Shown here in pieces: positions 26,201 through 39,900 of a DNA stretch of 64,000 nucleotides. A program made the translations under genes and the position numbers. Under the pieces are notes generated by a model, which ran no database searches, was not told the DNA's origin, and was given only the letters and a program-made list of their open reading frames with translations. The DNA comes from Allacma fusca (lineage: Eukaryota > Arthropoda > Collembola > Symphypleona > Sminthuridae): positions 43,820,250 through 43,884,249 of the forward strand of contig OX359249.1 of NCBI GenBank assembly GCA_947179485.1, read 5' to 3'. Within the stretch, counting starts at the first letter, position 1. Each line of letters starts with the position of its first letter.

Positions 26201-29200
26201 TAATTTAACACTTTTATTCAACAATGTCAACTAATATAACTCACTCAACTTCACAGGCTTGTAACACTGTTGGGCTCTGGAATTTGGGCAAGGTTCGCGT
26301 GTTTGCAATTTGTTGCTTGGGGTTGGCGTTGGCAGACTACATTCTCAAGGAATCACCTTTGTGGCAGGTCCTGAATTATCACCACTTAATGCAGTTTTAC
26401 AAATAGTACCCTCTGAGATAAAAGTATACTTTTTTTTGTAGAGATTGAGCTCATTAATCAAGGGAATGTCTTCGAACAAGACAGAGCTCTCGAATTTCAA
26501 TGTTTATGCTCAGCACAGAATGAGCCATGAAAAATTGCTTAAAATCCACACTTTTATATTAAAAAACTAAAGTAATCCATCACACACACTTTGATACAGG
26601 ATGCATGGGCATGACACAGAGAAGTCAAAGTAGCACACTAATTTGATGGCTCTTGTAAACAAATCGTGAATGGTTGTTATTTTTCAAGGGAAGCAGCCAC
26701 AATGGATTGTACACCTTTTTTTTAAAAAAAACACAGTATTGTAAAAATGGGAAATATAAAATACACGAATGCCTGTATCTGTTGACTCGTCAGTAGAAAA
26801 ATGTGAGTACAAAAGAAAAAAATCTACATATTTTTACTATAAATAAACGATGGAAGATATTACCGTAAACCATATAGTTACCCTACCAGTTGCTCTTAAT
26901 TAATGACCATCCGTTGGGGACTGGTCAACTAAAATAGTTGTCAGGACTCGACAGCAGCTGTGAAATCACTGGTGAAATATAAGGTAGAATTAAGACGTAG
27001 TGCTCACTATGAAGCTTGGAATTTTCTGGGTGTCAGAGGAGCTGTGTTGAGGTTAAGAGTCACTCAATTTATTGTATGGTTCACTTTTGTGGTCAGCAAG
27101 CCCTATTGTAAATATTTATGTCAAAAAGATTTCCATGTGAACGTATGTAATGTGTGCTCAAAATGTGCACACACTATGCAGTGAATGTGGTCAGCTTAAA
27201 TACTGTAACGTTGAACACTTACCATGTCGTGTATATGTACTATACATAATCTCATGTTGTACTTGTATACAGATAATAATAAGAGGTTGTCTCCCTCTAA
27301 ATTTTCAGCACACAATGAATAATAAATTGGCATTAGGTAAAATTTCGGTCTTTATTCAGTGCGTTTAATGTTTATGTAGTTGTTGCGTGGATGTGTACCG
27401 TTATGCGTGTACTGTGGTGTCCCTACTACTATACCCAGAGCTCGGGTTATCAGACGATTACTAGTCAAACAATTCCTCACTCATTAGGATTCAAAAAAAA
27501 AAATAGAAATTCTTGACGAACCTTTCCGGCAACATCAGAGAAATAGTGTAGTAAGGAACAAATTGAAAAGTAAAGTAAAAATCATGTAAATCAATAGTCA
27601 GTATCTGTAGATGTAGATATAGTTCCTGATTGTACGCTTACGCTGACGGTGTAAACTGACATTGCTTTGCAAATGAATCGCTGTTAATTGAGGGAAATAC
27701 TTATTTATGTGCTGACTCAAGTATATGTTAATGAGAGTGAATTTTCTGACTATTTTCACCAAGGATCTTTAGACAGTAATTGTGTATTCAGTGTAGTAAA
27801 TGAGTGAAATTACGAAATTTTACCAGCAGTTCGACTGGATACGTGCGGCAGATCGCGGAGCACAGTAATGAACATGTCTACAGGGAAAGACAAACGAAAC
27901 TAAACAGTAAACTGCTAACAGTTGAATAATTTACAATGTAAATTTCAAGACTTTTGCCTATTATATTACTTGTATTGATGTATGTGTCCGAGAATCTGTA
28001 TGGAAGGAAATTTCGGAAGGATCTTTTTATAGAAAATATTCCAAATGTACAAAAGCCTGGTTCTAACTATACCAATTGTCATATGCATGACTGCATGATG
28101 ATATGCGGTGTTCTAAGGGAGCAAAGTAAGTGGGTTGTGAATATTGCATGCCGAGCGGAAGATGAGAAACGGGGATAGGCGAGTTGGAGAGAGACAGAGT
28201 ATAAGTTGACTCTCGTAGGCTTACTCACTTCGATTTCGGCTACTTTCGATTGCAAAGGGCATCCAAAAACTTCCTTTCTATGTATTTCTGGATGCTCAAT
28301 TTGCGTACTTATTTCCAGCGTAAGCACCAGGCCGAGTTCTGTTCCGACTATGACATGGTGCTACTCCTGTGCCTAGTTCTGGGAAAGGCTCTGGAAGTCA
28401 AGTGTTCCATATTGTATCAACTTTGCTTAAAACGTGTGTCGTGGGAAGCATTGCTAAAACTCATATTTACTTCAGGCAAAGGAGTGGATTGCATCACAAC
28501 TTGTATTTCTAGAGCTCAAAGGCTTAAACTATACCAAATCCTCATCATTTATCAGGGACTAATACGAACGGTTAGCTCCAGGACGGGCAAATCAACTATA
28601 TGAAATCTGTTCCACTTTGCCCTGTGAAACCCACATTTCTTCCCAAATCCCGGAACTTGCTGATTTTTTCTCCGTCCATTTAATATGCTGTTGGGACTTG
28701 GGCCATGGTTGTGTCATATTTTCTCCAAGGGGAGATACATATATATGTATGTAAATATAAAGAGCCTACTCTGCCGTTGGATTTGCTCTGAATAATACTA
28801 ATGATCTCTTGGTCACCGTCACAATGTGCTCCTTCCCTTCAACCGTCCGACAGGCATGGTTGCATTAATGAAAATGAAAGTATATGTCACAAATAAATAC
28901 CTATCAAGGGAAACTAGTTTTGAGGTAAATATTACTTTCACCATGTTGCACAGCTGTATTTCCAGAGTATTTTTAGGCTTCATATCTTTCAGTATGAGGA
29001 ACCACATTCTAGCGAAACTGCAATAAATAATTTGAATTTTTATAATAAAACTTTCACTCATTTCATAGTAGGTCGACTTGAATAATATTATTATACATAA
29101 GTAATTCGGATCACTAGGGTTTACAAGTTTTTCCACACTAATTTATGTGGGGCAAGTTGATCCAGTGTGTCTTCCAGAAGATATGTATAAGGAAGTCATA

Positions 29201-32200
29201 GTATATCATGATGTATATATGTACATAACGCATGATGTAAAACTTTTACCTTACCTTCCCTTAGCAGTAGTTGCAGTTTTTCTGGCGCATCATTCATAGA
29301 AGAGTTTATTTATTTTAATTTAACTTTATGAACTCCTTTAAGAAGCACAGGAAGTAGAAAGTTCACAATCGCTACAGATTGAACAAAGTAATATATTTGT
29401 CTTGGCTCCTCAGCAAAAGACATGGAGTTGGCTCGCATTCCTTGTTTAAGTCCGCATATCTTTAACATTCTTTTCGGCATAGATTCAATAAGTTGATCGT
29501 TATTCTCGCATTATTTTATATGTAACCTCAACAGTGAAGACCTTGTCACAAGGATATTATGTGACCAAAGATTTTTACGCTTTCTTGATTTCTTCTATTA
29601 TCTGTTCATAGGGTCTGGGCTACTAGGGTACATATTTGTACACAACTTGGACCAATTTTTGTCCTCTGCAAGCTTGGCAACCAACGCTGCCTCCAAGCCC
29701 AAGCTGATTTGGCCCACACGTCTTCTTTCTTTCATCTGCACATTTCAATTATGAGAGCATTGAATATAAAAATAAAAGAGCAACAAGATTGATATTTTAA
29801 TGGTTGTATGTAACCACAGACAAGCCTCGTGCTGAAGAAGTCATTTGTGGAGAGCATGAAAAATGTCATTAAAAAGTTTTCTTCAACCTTAGACATGGTT
29901 ATGAACCATATTAATACAAAATTAGCTCGTGGAGAAGCAGAATGAACGCAAATTATAAGAGCACGTGTGCCGATGTGGCTAAGTGATAAAATATTTTTCA
30001 AAAATAGTTTCAATTTCATGATAAACCTGTTCAACTGATTTGGGCGAAAAACCTCAAAGGAAAGCTGAGGACATATACATGTGTAATTACATAGTGCGTA
30101 GTATCACATAACTTTCCAACGAAGCTTTCCAAATTTGACTTAGTATATGTAAATAATTTTTATTAAATAGGTATACTACACAATTAAAATAAATATTAAG
30201 TAAAATTGTAATTAAAAACGCTTCATTGGGGCTAAGTCCAGCCTTATTGCAATCCCTTGTGCTGTAATGATTTGATAAGTACTCATCTGCTTCCAAAAAA
30301 AAGTATTTGAATATTTTGTATTTTTTTATTTACTTTGTAAGAAAGTAACTTACAGTTTGCTTCTAAATTGCTTTCATGAAGTAATTTGATTTATGCTATA
30401 TTAGATTTGCGTTCCAGTAATAATCATTTAAATTAAAAGAGAATGCACAAATTAACTTCCAGTAAATTTTGTCTCTGTATGTTCTTGCAATGTGCAGCTC
30501 TTGTGCAATACACAAGCTAGCGTTGATTCCTTTTGAATAGGATGATTTATTTCTTTCTGAATGAGGAAATAGTGATAGCGGTTAGTTCTGATATAATCCG
30601 TACAAGGTCAGGAAAAATGGCCCATTTAGTGGTACTACACTACACACAAATATCTAGTTGCGAATGATACAACGATTATGTCAAATGTCATCAAGCGAAA
30701 GGTTATGGGTTCATTAGTTGAGGAAAAAGTCTAGTGGAAAGGAATCCATAAGGGAAAAGTACGTGCAATTATATTACTTGCCGGAGCAGTTTAATTTATT
30801 GGTTGTAATGAAAAAAATAACTTGGAGCACTGGAGCTATTGAGTGTTCATCAAATAATATTATTTTGCACAAAATGCAGTAATTAAGCACATGAATGAAA
30901 TAGTTTGAATTATCAATAATCTGTATAAATTATGCTTTGTGTATAATGACTATGTATGTAAATATATTCGAGCAGTGGTCTTTGTGCACATGTGTATTGA
31001 ATGTTTCATTTTGTCACTGCCGCCAAATTATATTAAGATTCTTTGATTAAACCGAAGTTATTTATTAGTTTTCTTTTATGGAGTAACATGTCAGTTTACA
31101 GAAAGATGTTTTTTTTTTCAAAGAACCCGTTCAAGTTGTTATTGCGTCGATTAACAATCTTGCCTGCAATCTATTTCTAAATCTTTAATTTATATTTTCA
31201 AAAAACGGTTGTCACGAACGTTATTAGTTCATGTTATAATAATAGTGAGTTATATTATGGTATTCATTATTTCTGTCGTTCAACAATTGTACCATTCTAG
31301 CAAAAGATAAGTATGTATATGTAAACACTTGCGGAAGTTTTAGTTTTAAATGAATCATAACTTCATAACTAAAGGAAATATCACGCGATTTTAATATGCA
31401 TCTCTAGATAGCTCAGCCTGGGGTATCCTGTCTCGTTCTCAAAAAATAGTTTAGTGTGTACATACTTATTGAATGCGTTTGGCTTGAGCAATGATAATAT
31501 GTATCCTTCTTACTTGCGGTTTACATTGTGAGTCTCAAATAGTAACTAACATGAATTTCCTTGAACGGAAGTTTCCAGAGTGACAGTAACAGGGTTCACT
31601 ACCCATGGTCAAGTGGCAAGTCAGTCCAAATAGGCAGTACAAGGGATCTACTACACTACAAAAAGGAATAAGATGACGTATATAAACAAATTAACAGCCG
31701 TGTGAAGCTAGAGAGTCTACATTAAAAATATTCAATGCTACGTATTACTTGACCTGTTCCATCTTAATTTTTAAAGACAAGTTATAAAAAGTCCGATTCC
31801 TTGTTGCTTGAAATGAAAGTATGAACATACCAGAAAAAAAATAAAAGGTAATCATTTTTGACGAACGTAATTGAAATCATTTTTTTTATTTTCCCAGACA
31901 GTCGAATACAAAGCTGGGACAAGAAATTCCCATGAATATGTTTTGTTTGTGAATTGTGGCCATTTAACAAAAGCGTAAAATGGCATACAATGTAGCCATT
32001 ACGAAGTACTTAAAGTAACGCATACAGTGAATGCAATATATGTCGACACGTTACAATTTCTGCTGTCGCCAATACAACAATTCCACTCACTCCCTGGAGA
32101 GTTCAACTATATTAGTAGAATAACATGGTTTGTAAAGTTACCATTTAAGTCCCCATCATTTGTCAGAGAAGGTACTTACAACGATATTAAAATTTTTCGG

Positions 32201-34087
32201 ATTTTGCTGTATTTTTATTGAACTACTAATATTTAGTATTAATATTACATGCATCAGCATGTACACGTGTCGGGTACTTGTTTTACAGGATGTGTATGTA
32301 GTAAGTAAGTAAGTACAGGTTCATAGATTTAAAAGTAGGTTATATTATTAAGAGTCTTCCTCAAGTTTCTCGTACATCATTTTACACGGCAACACCAGGT
32401 TATTTCTGTGAACGTTTAATAATGGTTGTTGCTGGAAAACGTAGTACGGTCAAAATCTTTCTGTTCTATACGCTACGCACAAGTATACATGCATGTTTGT
32501 AATACACACGATTTACAGAGAATGGTATGGATATTCTTTTGCATTTAGACCAATGCCAACATTGCGGACTGAATCATTTCACCTACCTTTAATTTTCAGT
32601 TGAGTAACACTCATTAACACCAAATATTAATAATTATTAATACTTCCAATCAATGAAAATGCGTCGTGGTGTAGCACGGACAATTCTATTGGGTTCTAAT
32701 TCCATCCACCATCAAATTTTCACGCAAAGCAAAGGAAGTACTTGTCCAATATAAGATAGGTATTTCAGTTTCTACGTCAAAACGCTTGTCATGCAATATC
32801 ACGAATTTTTAAACTGTATTTCAGATACATTAAACCTCACATACAAATAAATGTAACACCGAACTGAAAATTAATTTAAACAACAGAAATTCAGTCTGAT
32901 TGCAGTCGATGGCGTAGCAAATTAATTTTTATTTTGAGTAACGATATAGGACTTATGTCACAAAACTATTGTAATTAGCAAACAAAATATCATCAGCACA
33001 ACGTGCTAACATAAGAAGATTGCACAGGAGTACATACATAATACATACATAGTAAGTGAATTGCTCTCAAATCCAAAACTCAGACTCGACTCAACTATAA
33101 CACATTATCTTACGGTAAAATTTTTTTGACACGGAATAATCGTTATGTATTTAAAAATAACAAATTCCATTTTTGGTTGAAAACTTGCAAATGGAAGCAA
33201 AAAATAGCTTATTAAACCAATAGATACTATTACATCGGTATAATAATATAATGACAACTGTGGCAATACAACTGAACTCTTGCGTACGGATACTAAACGA
33301 TATTTCCGTAAACTCACCAAAAAAAAAGAAAGAACAAGAAGAAAAAGTTCACGAAGAAGAGTCGGCTGTTCCAAAAAACTTTGATCCGAAACATAAAACT
33401 TGTGAACGAAAAAAAATAAAAGGATAAATTACTCTTGATAAGAATCGAGAACATAACCACAAAAAAGAAAAAAACAAAAAGATTAAGGAATTAACATACC
33501 TACTACTTTAGTTAAATTTTTATAACACAGAGTGAGTAAATTCGTTGCGATTATTATGGAAAACAGATATTTAGAAAACCTACACGCCCTTTTCGTCATC
33601 GCTTCATAAGCCCTTAAAAATTCAGCCAATACGCATCTACTAATTACCATCTACTTTTTAGGTATATGAAGGAGGGCAATAAACGTAATCATGAATAAAT
33701 TTCGTACTTACAGATTACTGAGTATCAAGCTTTTTGTAAATCTTTCCATTAAATTCTAATAACTGCAAATAATTAAAATTACCAATCATAAAAGATTCGT
33801 ACATAAAAACTACACCTTAAGTTTCTCAAGTAAGGTACTTGAATTTAAGTTGAAGTAACAATTTGTTGTCCGTCTTCTAATTTATAAGTATATTTAACGG
33901 TCGAGTCTCACTGGATGACAAATAAGTCTTACCATTCCATCATTTGGCAGCAATTCAAAATAAAAAATATTTTTGACAACACAAGTTTACATTATTTTAT
34001 CCGTTGCTGAATATACCGAGGACTTGCACAAGTTCGAAAACAAATACAGTAAGTGTAAATGCATTGGTGTATTTCGGAGTTGAAAAT
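23251..34087. other. Intergenic stretch between the membrane-protein ORF and TMEM131
   Basis: No recognisable gene. Open frames stay under about 120 codons and lack motifs. The right end, to roughly 32.9 kb, probably carries the TMEM131 3' UTR. The sequence is AT-rich with A/T homopolymers of up to about ten bases and few longer microsatellites, and is plainer than the left 21 kb. Confidence 0.6.
32928..32933 (-). terminator. TMEM131: Nearest canonical poly(A) hexamer after the TMEM131 stop
   Basis: Reading on from the stop at 34088, the first AATAAA I find on the minus strand is here, about 1.15 kb downstream. Variant TATAAA hexamers occur earlier, near 33,880 and 33,520, and could serve instead. 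The 3' UTR end is therefore undetermined. Confidence 0.25.
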
Positions 34088-36915
34088 TTATTCATTGTTC
34101 GAAGAATATCGATAGGGATTGGACCATCCCGGATTTTCAGTTTGATGTTGATTCCAAATATCTGATGTGAATGGGTTGAACCCCAAACCAGCCTGTAATA
34201 TATTTCAAAATTATGAAATGTCAACACATTCTCATACTAAAACACAATTTAGCCTAGTGTTTGAGCAAAAATTACCTCGACCTCCCGTTGACTTTGGGCT
34301 ACATCAGTTACTCTGGTACGGAAATTCAAATCTGACACGTTACCCAGACTACCCGGTCCTTCGTGGTTGGAAGTACTAGCAACCCCAACTCGGGATGAAC
34401 CTACAGCCATAGAGTCGTTGAAGCCATTATTCCCATAAGAACTTGGCCATTTCGCTGCAGATGTAGTTTCCCAAATTTCTTGAGGGCTACTTATTGGTGC
34501 TGGTCCACTTGTAGTAGAGGTAATAATAGTCGACCCGGTAGAAGGTGAAGAAGTAGTGACTGATGGTGGTGAGCCATTCCAACTTGAGTACACGCTTTCA
34601 CTGTTTCCTGAAGAACTTACAGATGGCCACAGTTCAGCAGAATCCTTTCCAATATCCAAACTGGCCGTATTAAGTGCTGAGTTATGTCCATCAATGTTAA
34701 AGTATGATGAATTCCAATTGCCTACAAAATCAGAATTAGATTTTGAAAATATTATTCTAAAAAAACGTTCATGTGCATACAGCGTAAACTTACTAGAAGC
34801 ATAGCCGCTACCTCGTGTTCTTGAGGACGGATCGGACCGCATTCTATGGAGAAATCCATGCTGAACTTGAGAAGAAGCTTGTTGCTGTGACTGCAAATTT
34901 TGATGGATGGAAGAAGAAAAGCCGGTGGTATTCCCCGTAACTCGATTCGGAATTTGTTGATTATCAAATGTTGAATTCAACTGCCATAAATTATTAATAA
35001 GTTCATTTGTGATTCCACTACCATTGGAGAAAAGATACGACGAATCCTGTGTACTACTCGGTCCATTTCCTTTGGGTGAATGCCGTGTACTGAAATTATG
35101 TGGTTGATGAAGATTATGATTATGAGAATGAATCCCATGACCTGGCTGTACTGCTGATGTATTTGACGAAAAACCATTTTGATGAGGAAAATATCCAGCT
35201 GTTATATTGAAGGCGCTTGTATCTTGCCTCGAAGAAGAAATGGAAGGGCGAACATTGTATGGCGTAGATGACGACGCTGGAGAAAATCCTGTACCATTTT
35301 CTAAAGAATTTTTACGATTCCAAATATCACACCCGTTGTCCGGCAAAATTTCCGAACCCCAACCTTGTGCAGAACAGGACGTTGTTCTCACAGGTAGCGT
35401 ATGTTGTCTTGATCCATTCGTAGTGCTACTTGTAGTACTTGTTGATGCCATGGTCACTGTTAAAGTAGCAGTTATCAACGATCCAAAGCTGGACACAACA
35501 GAAGGTGGATGCGAGTTTGACTGCATTTGAGGTAACATTCTATGCTGGCCGATCACTCCAGGCTTCCTCGTTTGGTTCCTTGAGATGGCTGAAGAATTTA
35601 AAGAATTGCTCGCGTGGGATCCTCCATTGCTGAAATGTTGTTGGCCAGCCAAGATCATACTCGGAGAAATCGAAGTATTATTTGGTGACGATTGTTGACG
35701 GTCTCCAGTTCGTTTGGCCGGTCGATTCATCACAAAGGCTGCCAACTGAGTCTGGGTGGCTAGTTCACTAAAACCGTCACCACTCGGAGCTCGAGGCGTG
35801 TCCCACAAAGAAGAATCATGTTTAGGTGAAACACTCCCTGTGTAAGTTCAGAAAATTACTCAAATGTTCACAAAAAAAACCTTTAACTAAAAATACGTTT
35901 TTTTGATTGTGTACACATTATTAATTAAAATATGTTTCTCATTTTAAATGTGCATACTTACCTTTTCTCATCGACGTGTTGAAATCTTTTTTCTTCAAAC
36001 ATTTGCTCTTTGTAAAATCGTCGAAATCTTTCAATTCTAGAGGTGACAAGTAAGATCCAATCCCGTTTTCTTTCATCGAGCCCTTTCTACCATCCTTACC
36101 CGACGAACTCTTAGACTTTGTGGACTGCGAATAGTTGTCGCTGCTACTTCCGCTACTTGCACTTTTCCCACTCAAAGTTCTTTCCTTTTCTCGCATTTCT
36201 TCGTCGCATCTTACCATCATGACTGCCATCATAACATCATCTGGATTCGAACTTTCAGTTGTCGTTGAGGAAGTTTCTTCCTCTTTACCGGAACAACCGT
36301 TGCTCATTTTACCGAGATTCAAGTTCCCGAAGTTTAGAAGCGATGATGTTTTGCCCTCTTTCTTGTTATGAACCATTGAAATATTATTGCTTGAATTGTT
36401 GCTGCTACCACTCTTTTTCTTCTTACTATGTTCCAGATTTTTCTTTGACGTGGTGTTCAAGTTGCTGCTGCTTGTGCTGTTATTATTATTATTGAACCCG
36501 TACGAGTCTTCCAAGGACGTGTTAACGTTATGAGTACTTTTAGTGCTACCACCAGCGTGACCATTACTTTGTACATGTCCTTTCCCAATTTTCCCTAAGG
36601 AGGATGAATCCATCATTTGTGAATTTCCATCAGAACCAGACTGATTCGATTTCTTTTTCCGATTTCTCAGTGAGGTACTTGTACTTGAAGAGCTATTCGC
36701 AGAAACATGATTGTTTTCCTTCTGTTCCATCTGGGTCTGCTGTTTTTGCACAAAACTTACAGAATTTCCATTGGAAGACGTTTGTGCCTTGGTACTCCCA
36801 TTGATTCCTGATGGGCTTTGACTCTGATTACGCTTGAAACGATTATCAACTTTGTCATATACCGCTTTTAAGTCTAATTTTGAAGTAACCTCTCTGACAT
36901 CATTTTTCCCGCCAT
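34088..36915 (-). CDS. TMEM131: TMEM131 exons 20-23: low-complexity cytosolic tail
   Basis: Exons 35962-36915, 34794-35837, 34312-34721 and 34088-34192 encode about residues 1140-1976. The tail is dominated by Ser, Asn, Gly, Lys and Thr, with Asn and Ser homopolymers, and looks disordered. Short Trp-centred islands recur: SLWDTP, DIWNRK, NNLWQLN, ELWPSV, EIWETT, SDIWNQ and GWSNPY. The last exon contains FNPFTSDIW and stops at 34088-34090. In characterised animals the tail contacts TRAPPC8. Exons 21 and 22 are separated by a 72-nt intron (34722-34793) with no stop in frame, and exon 22 can also be read past its donor to a stop at 34249. Both are described as findings. Confidence 0.88.
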
Positions 36916-39900
36916 CTGTAAAGTCACAAAACCCTTTCCCAATCAACCCGAAACATAGCCATAGCAGCATAAGAATGATAGAAAAAGTCTTTGAACTGTA
37001 AACACAAGTGCGAATTTACCTTGCCGATGTTCAGCTGGTATAACTCGTACGGTCGCAACTACCGCAGAAGACACAACTGAACCTGCTTCGAAGTAAGCCA
37101 TGAGAGCAGCAGCAATTATTCCAACTACAATGCCAGCAGCTAACAAGTACTTTAGCACTGGTTCCCAAGTAGGGCGACTAATAATGGCAGCACAAATGCT
37201 TAGCATCCCACTCGGAACCATCGCAACCAAGGAGTAATTAAATTGCTGCAATAGATTACGAATACACATTGTATAACTTTGCACAGAACACACGAAAAAA
37301 CGATTCATATGTACATTTTATGCACTTACACCACCCGCAGAATCTGTTAGTCGCAAAGACCGTACTATACGAGCCATTGTAAAATCAGGAGTGAAAGCAA
37401 TATCAATGGAATGAGTCTGATTTGGCAACAAAGTGAACGGATGGCAGTTAAGAATACGAAAACCGTAGCCTTCGCAGGCATCAACTGATGTAGCAAATGA
37501 TGTAATTGCTGAAGTCCATATTGACCCCTGGGGCGGGTAGATTTCTAACAACTTAATTTCCAACGGTATTTCTCCAATATTTCGAGCTATGAAGGATCTC
37601 CTCACTGTCAACTGCGGTGGCACATACTTGCTTGTTTGCTCACCTGCAATACGTTCCCCAGTGACTACTATATTATTACCTCACCGAAATAGACATTATA
37701 AATCACCAAAAATATGCAATTTAAGTAAACATGTAAATTTACTTTGACATCCTTGCAGCAGCTTCTCTGTAATTTGTAACAGCAAAGATGACCCAGGTGC
37801 TCCGTTTCCAATAGTCAACTGACCAGTTCCCGCCCGTCCTTTTAGCCACAGAGCTTCAACGGCAGTCAGATTGTTTCTAAGAAGGAAAAATATAAGCTCA
37901 ATGCATCTGTACATTACGCACGCTACGTGGCTACTGCATTTCAAACTGGTTTCTAATAATACTGATATAAACACATCAGCCGCTTGCAATGGAAATACTG
38001 GATAAGATAGGTATATAAATATAATGCGCGCCCAAAGAAAATTTCATGAAGCATTTCATACAGACATTTTTCTTTAAAATTTGTTGAACGAAACGCTACG
38101 TACACAGTTTTGCCAGCAACCAGAAAAACGTCGATACGGCCAAATTGCATGTGACCAATTTGTTCCCCATACGTACTAACGTGACGGAGTAAACTTACAT
38201 GCAATCAACTGAACATTATAAATTCTAATCGTTTACTTTACATTATTATTCGAAGCATGTATTACATATACATATTATACATTCAGAAATGAATGCCAGT
38301 TAAACATGATGAACTTGCATTCATTTCTGTCATCTACTGGATAATTTTCCTTTGGTTATTGGAAATTACTTCATTTCAGCTTAAATTAAAATTGTTATGG
38401 ATTATATTACAAGCTGATTGAAAACAACATCGGTTGGAAAATGAACCGGATGAGATTGAATCGATTTGCACTATTTTGGTTGAATGTCTTTTGGGTATGA
38501 TACTTGGATGAAATTTTTTTAGAGACTGTTACCCGGATTACCAATATGCTTACCTTAACAAAATCACAGTACTTGCCACATCTTTTGAAATAGGTCCAAA
38601 CTTGACTTTCAAAAGAAATTTGGCACTTGGTGGTAAGAAAAAAGTGACCCCTGCAGAATCGTCTACCCCAAGTATATCTTGAACGAACTGCTTCTGTACT
38701 TGAGAAAATATTACGCTTCCATTTGAATGACTAGAGGAAGGTACCACACCATCCAGGGTGAACACTAAGAAGTAACAACAGATTTATGTACCGAAACGTT
38801 TGTGAATGCTGTAGGGATACGAAAAATTTTCAAAATGTTGTAAGCCAACTTACCGATATTTCCTTCTGTCAGATTCCCGCCAACACCACTGCCACTAACA
38901 AAATGTTGCCATGAGGGTCCATACTGGCTGGCAAGAATCGCTTGAACGAGTAGAGGCGAATTCGACGGGTTCGTCACTGGGATATCAACAATTGTCTCAT
39001 TAGCCAGAGCTGTCAGAGGAAACACAACCACTTTTGAAGCAGTGAGTCTGGGCCACGAGTAACTCACTTGTGTCTTCATTTTGTACCCACTCAGTTCACT
39101 TGTCTCCACCCACAGAGACATGTTCATTACTAAAAACAATAATAACGGAAATAAATTATTTAGATAAAATCCGGCCAAACCTCCGACAGAGCAACTCGTT
39201 CAGAATATCACTCAAAGTATGTAATACAGACCTGCAACTTTTTTGACAGATTCAAAACGCTTCTGCAATGCTAGATAAATCGATAAGTCAACATCTCCAG
39301 TTTCCCAGTTCGGATTTACCCCTCGAACCCATTCTTTCCCAACTGAAAATAAAAATTAAATGATGGAATATAACATACTCCGCCGAAAAAATGGTATTTA
39401 AAACGAACTATATAAATAGGGACTGACTAAGAGTATCTGTAGAAAATCCAGAATAGCAGTTAGAGCCACAAAATCTTCTTGGATCAAAATGTACTTTACC
39501 AACGTAATTCTTCCGGTGTGGAAGAATTTCCGGATTTTCTTGAACTGAAACAGGCGTGAACCACATGGACGAAGGAGGACTCGCTTTGAGGCCTCTTAGA
39601 CTAAGCGTATGATTGAACGTCGAGCCTAAGTGTAACTTTTCAAATGAGATCTTTCCCTGAAAAAAATTACAGACATGCTGGATTAAAAAACAGCGAAAAT
39701 ATTTCCTCTAATTTAAAGATTTAAAAAAAAACTTACAGGAAATGCTTTGTCAAATATAACCACATCAGAATGCACACATCCTTTGGAAACTGAAAATCGA
39801 AATGGCACACGGATTGTTTGGTTGTGATCAGTTGTAACGTACGCTTCCCCCCAAAAGGCTCCTTCCAATGACGGTCTTCGAATTTCAATTGAGAACACAG

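Noticed and set aside
28250-28603. 117-codon plus-strand ORF with a less AT-rich core (CSDYDMVLLLCLVLGKALEVK)
   Set aside because: An acceptor-like TTATTTCCAG precedes the core, but no partner exons, no known motif and no clear donor were found.
34556-36804. Plus-strand ORFs opposite the TMEM131 tail exons
   Set aside because: Shadow frames of low-complexity coding sequence; the minus-strand frame matches a known family and carries the splice sites.
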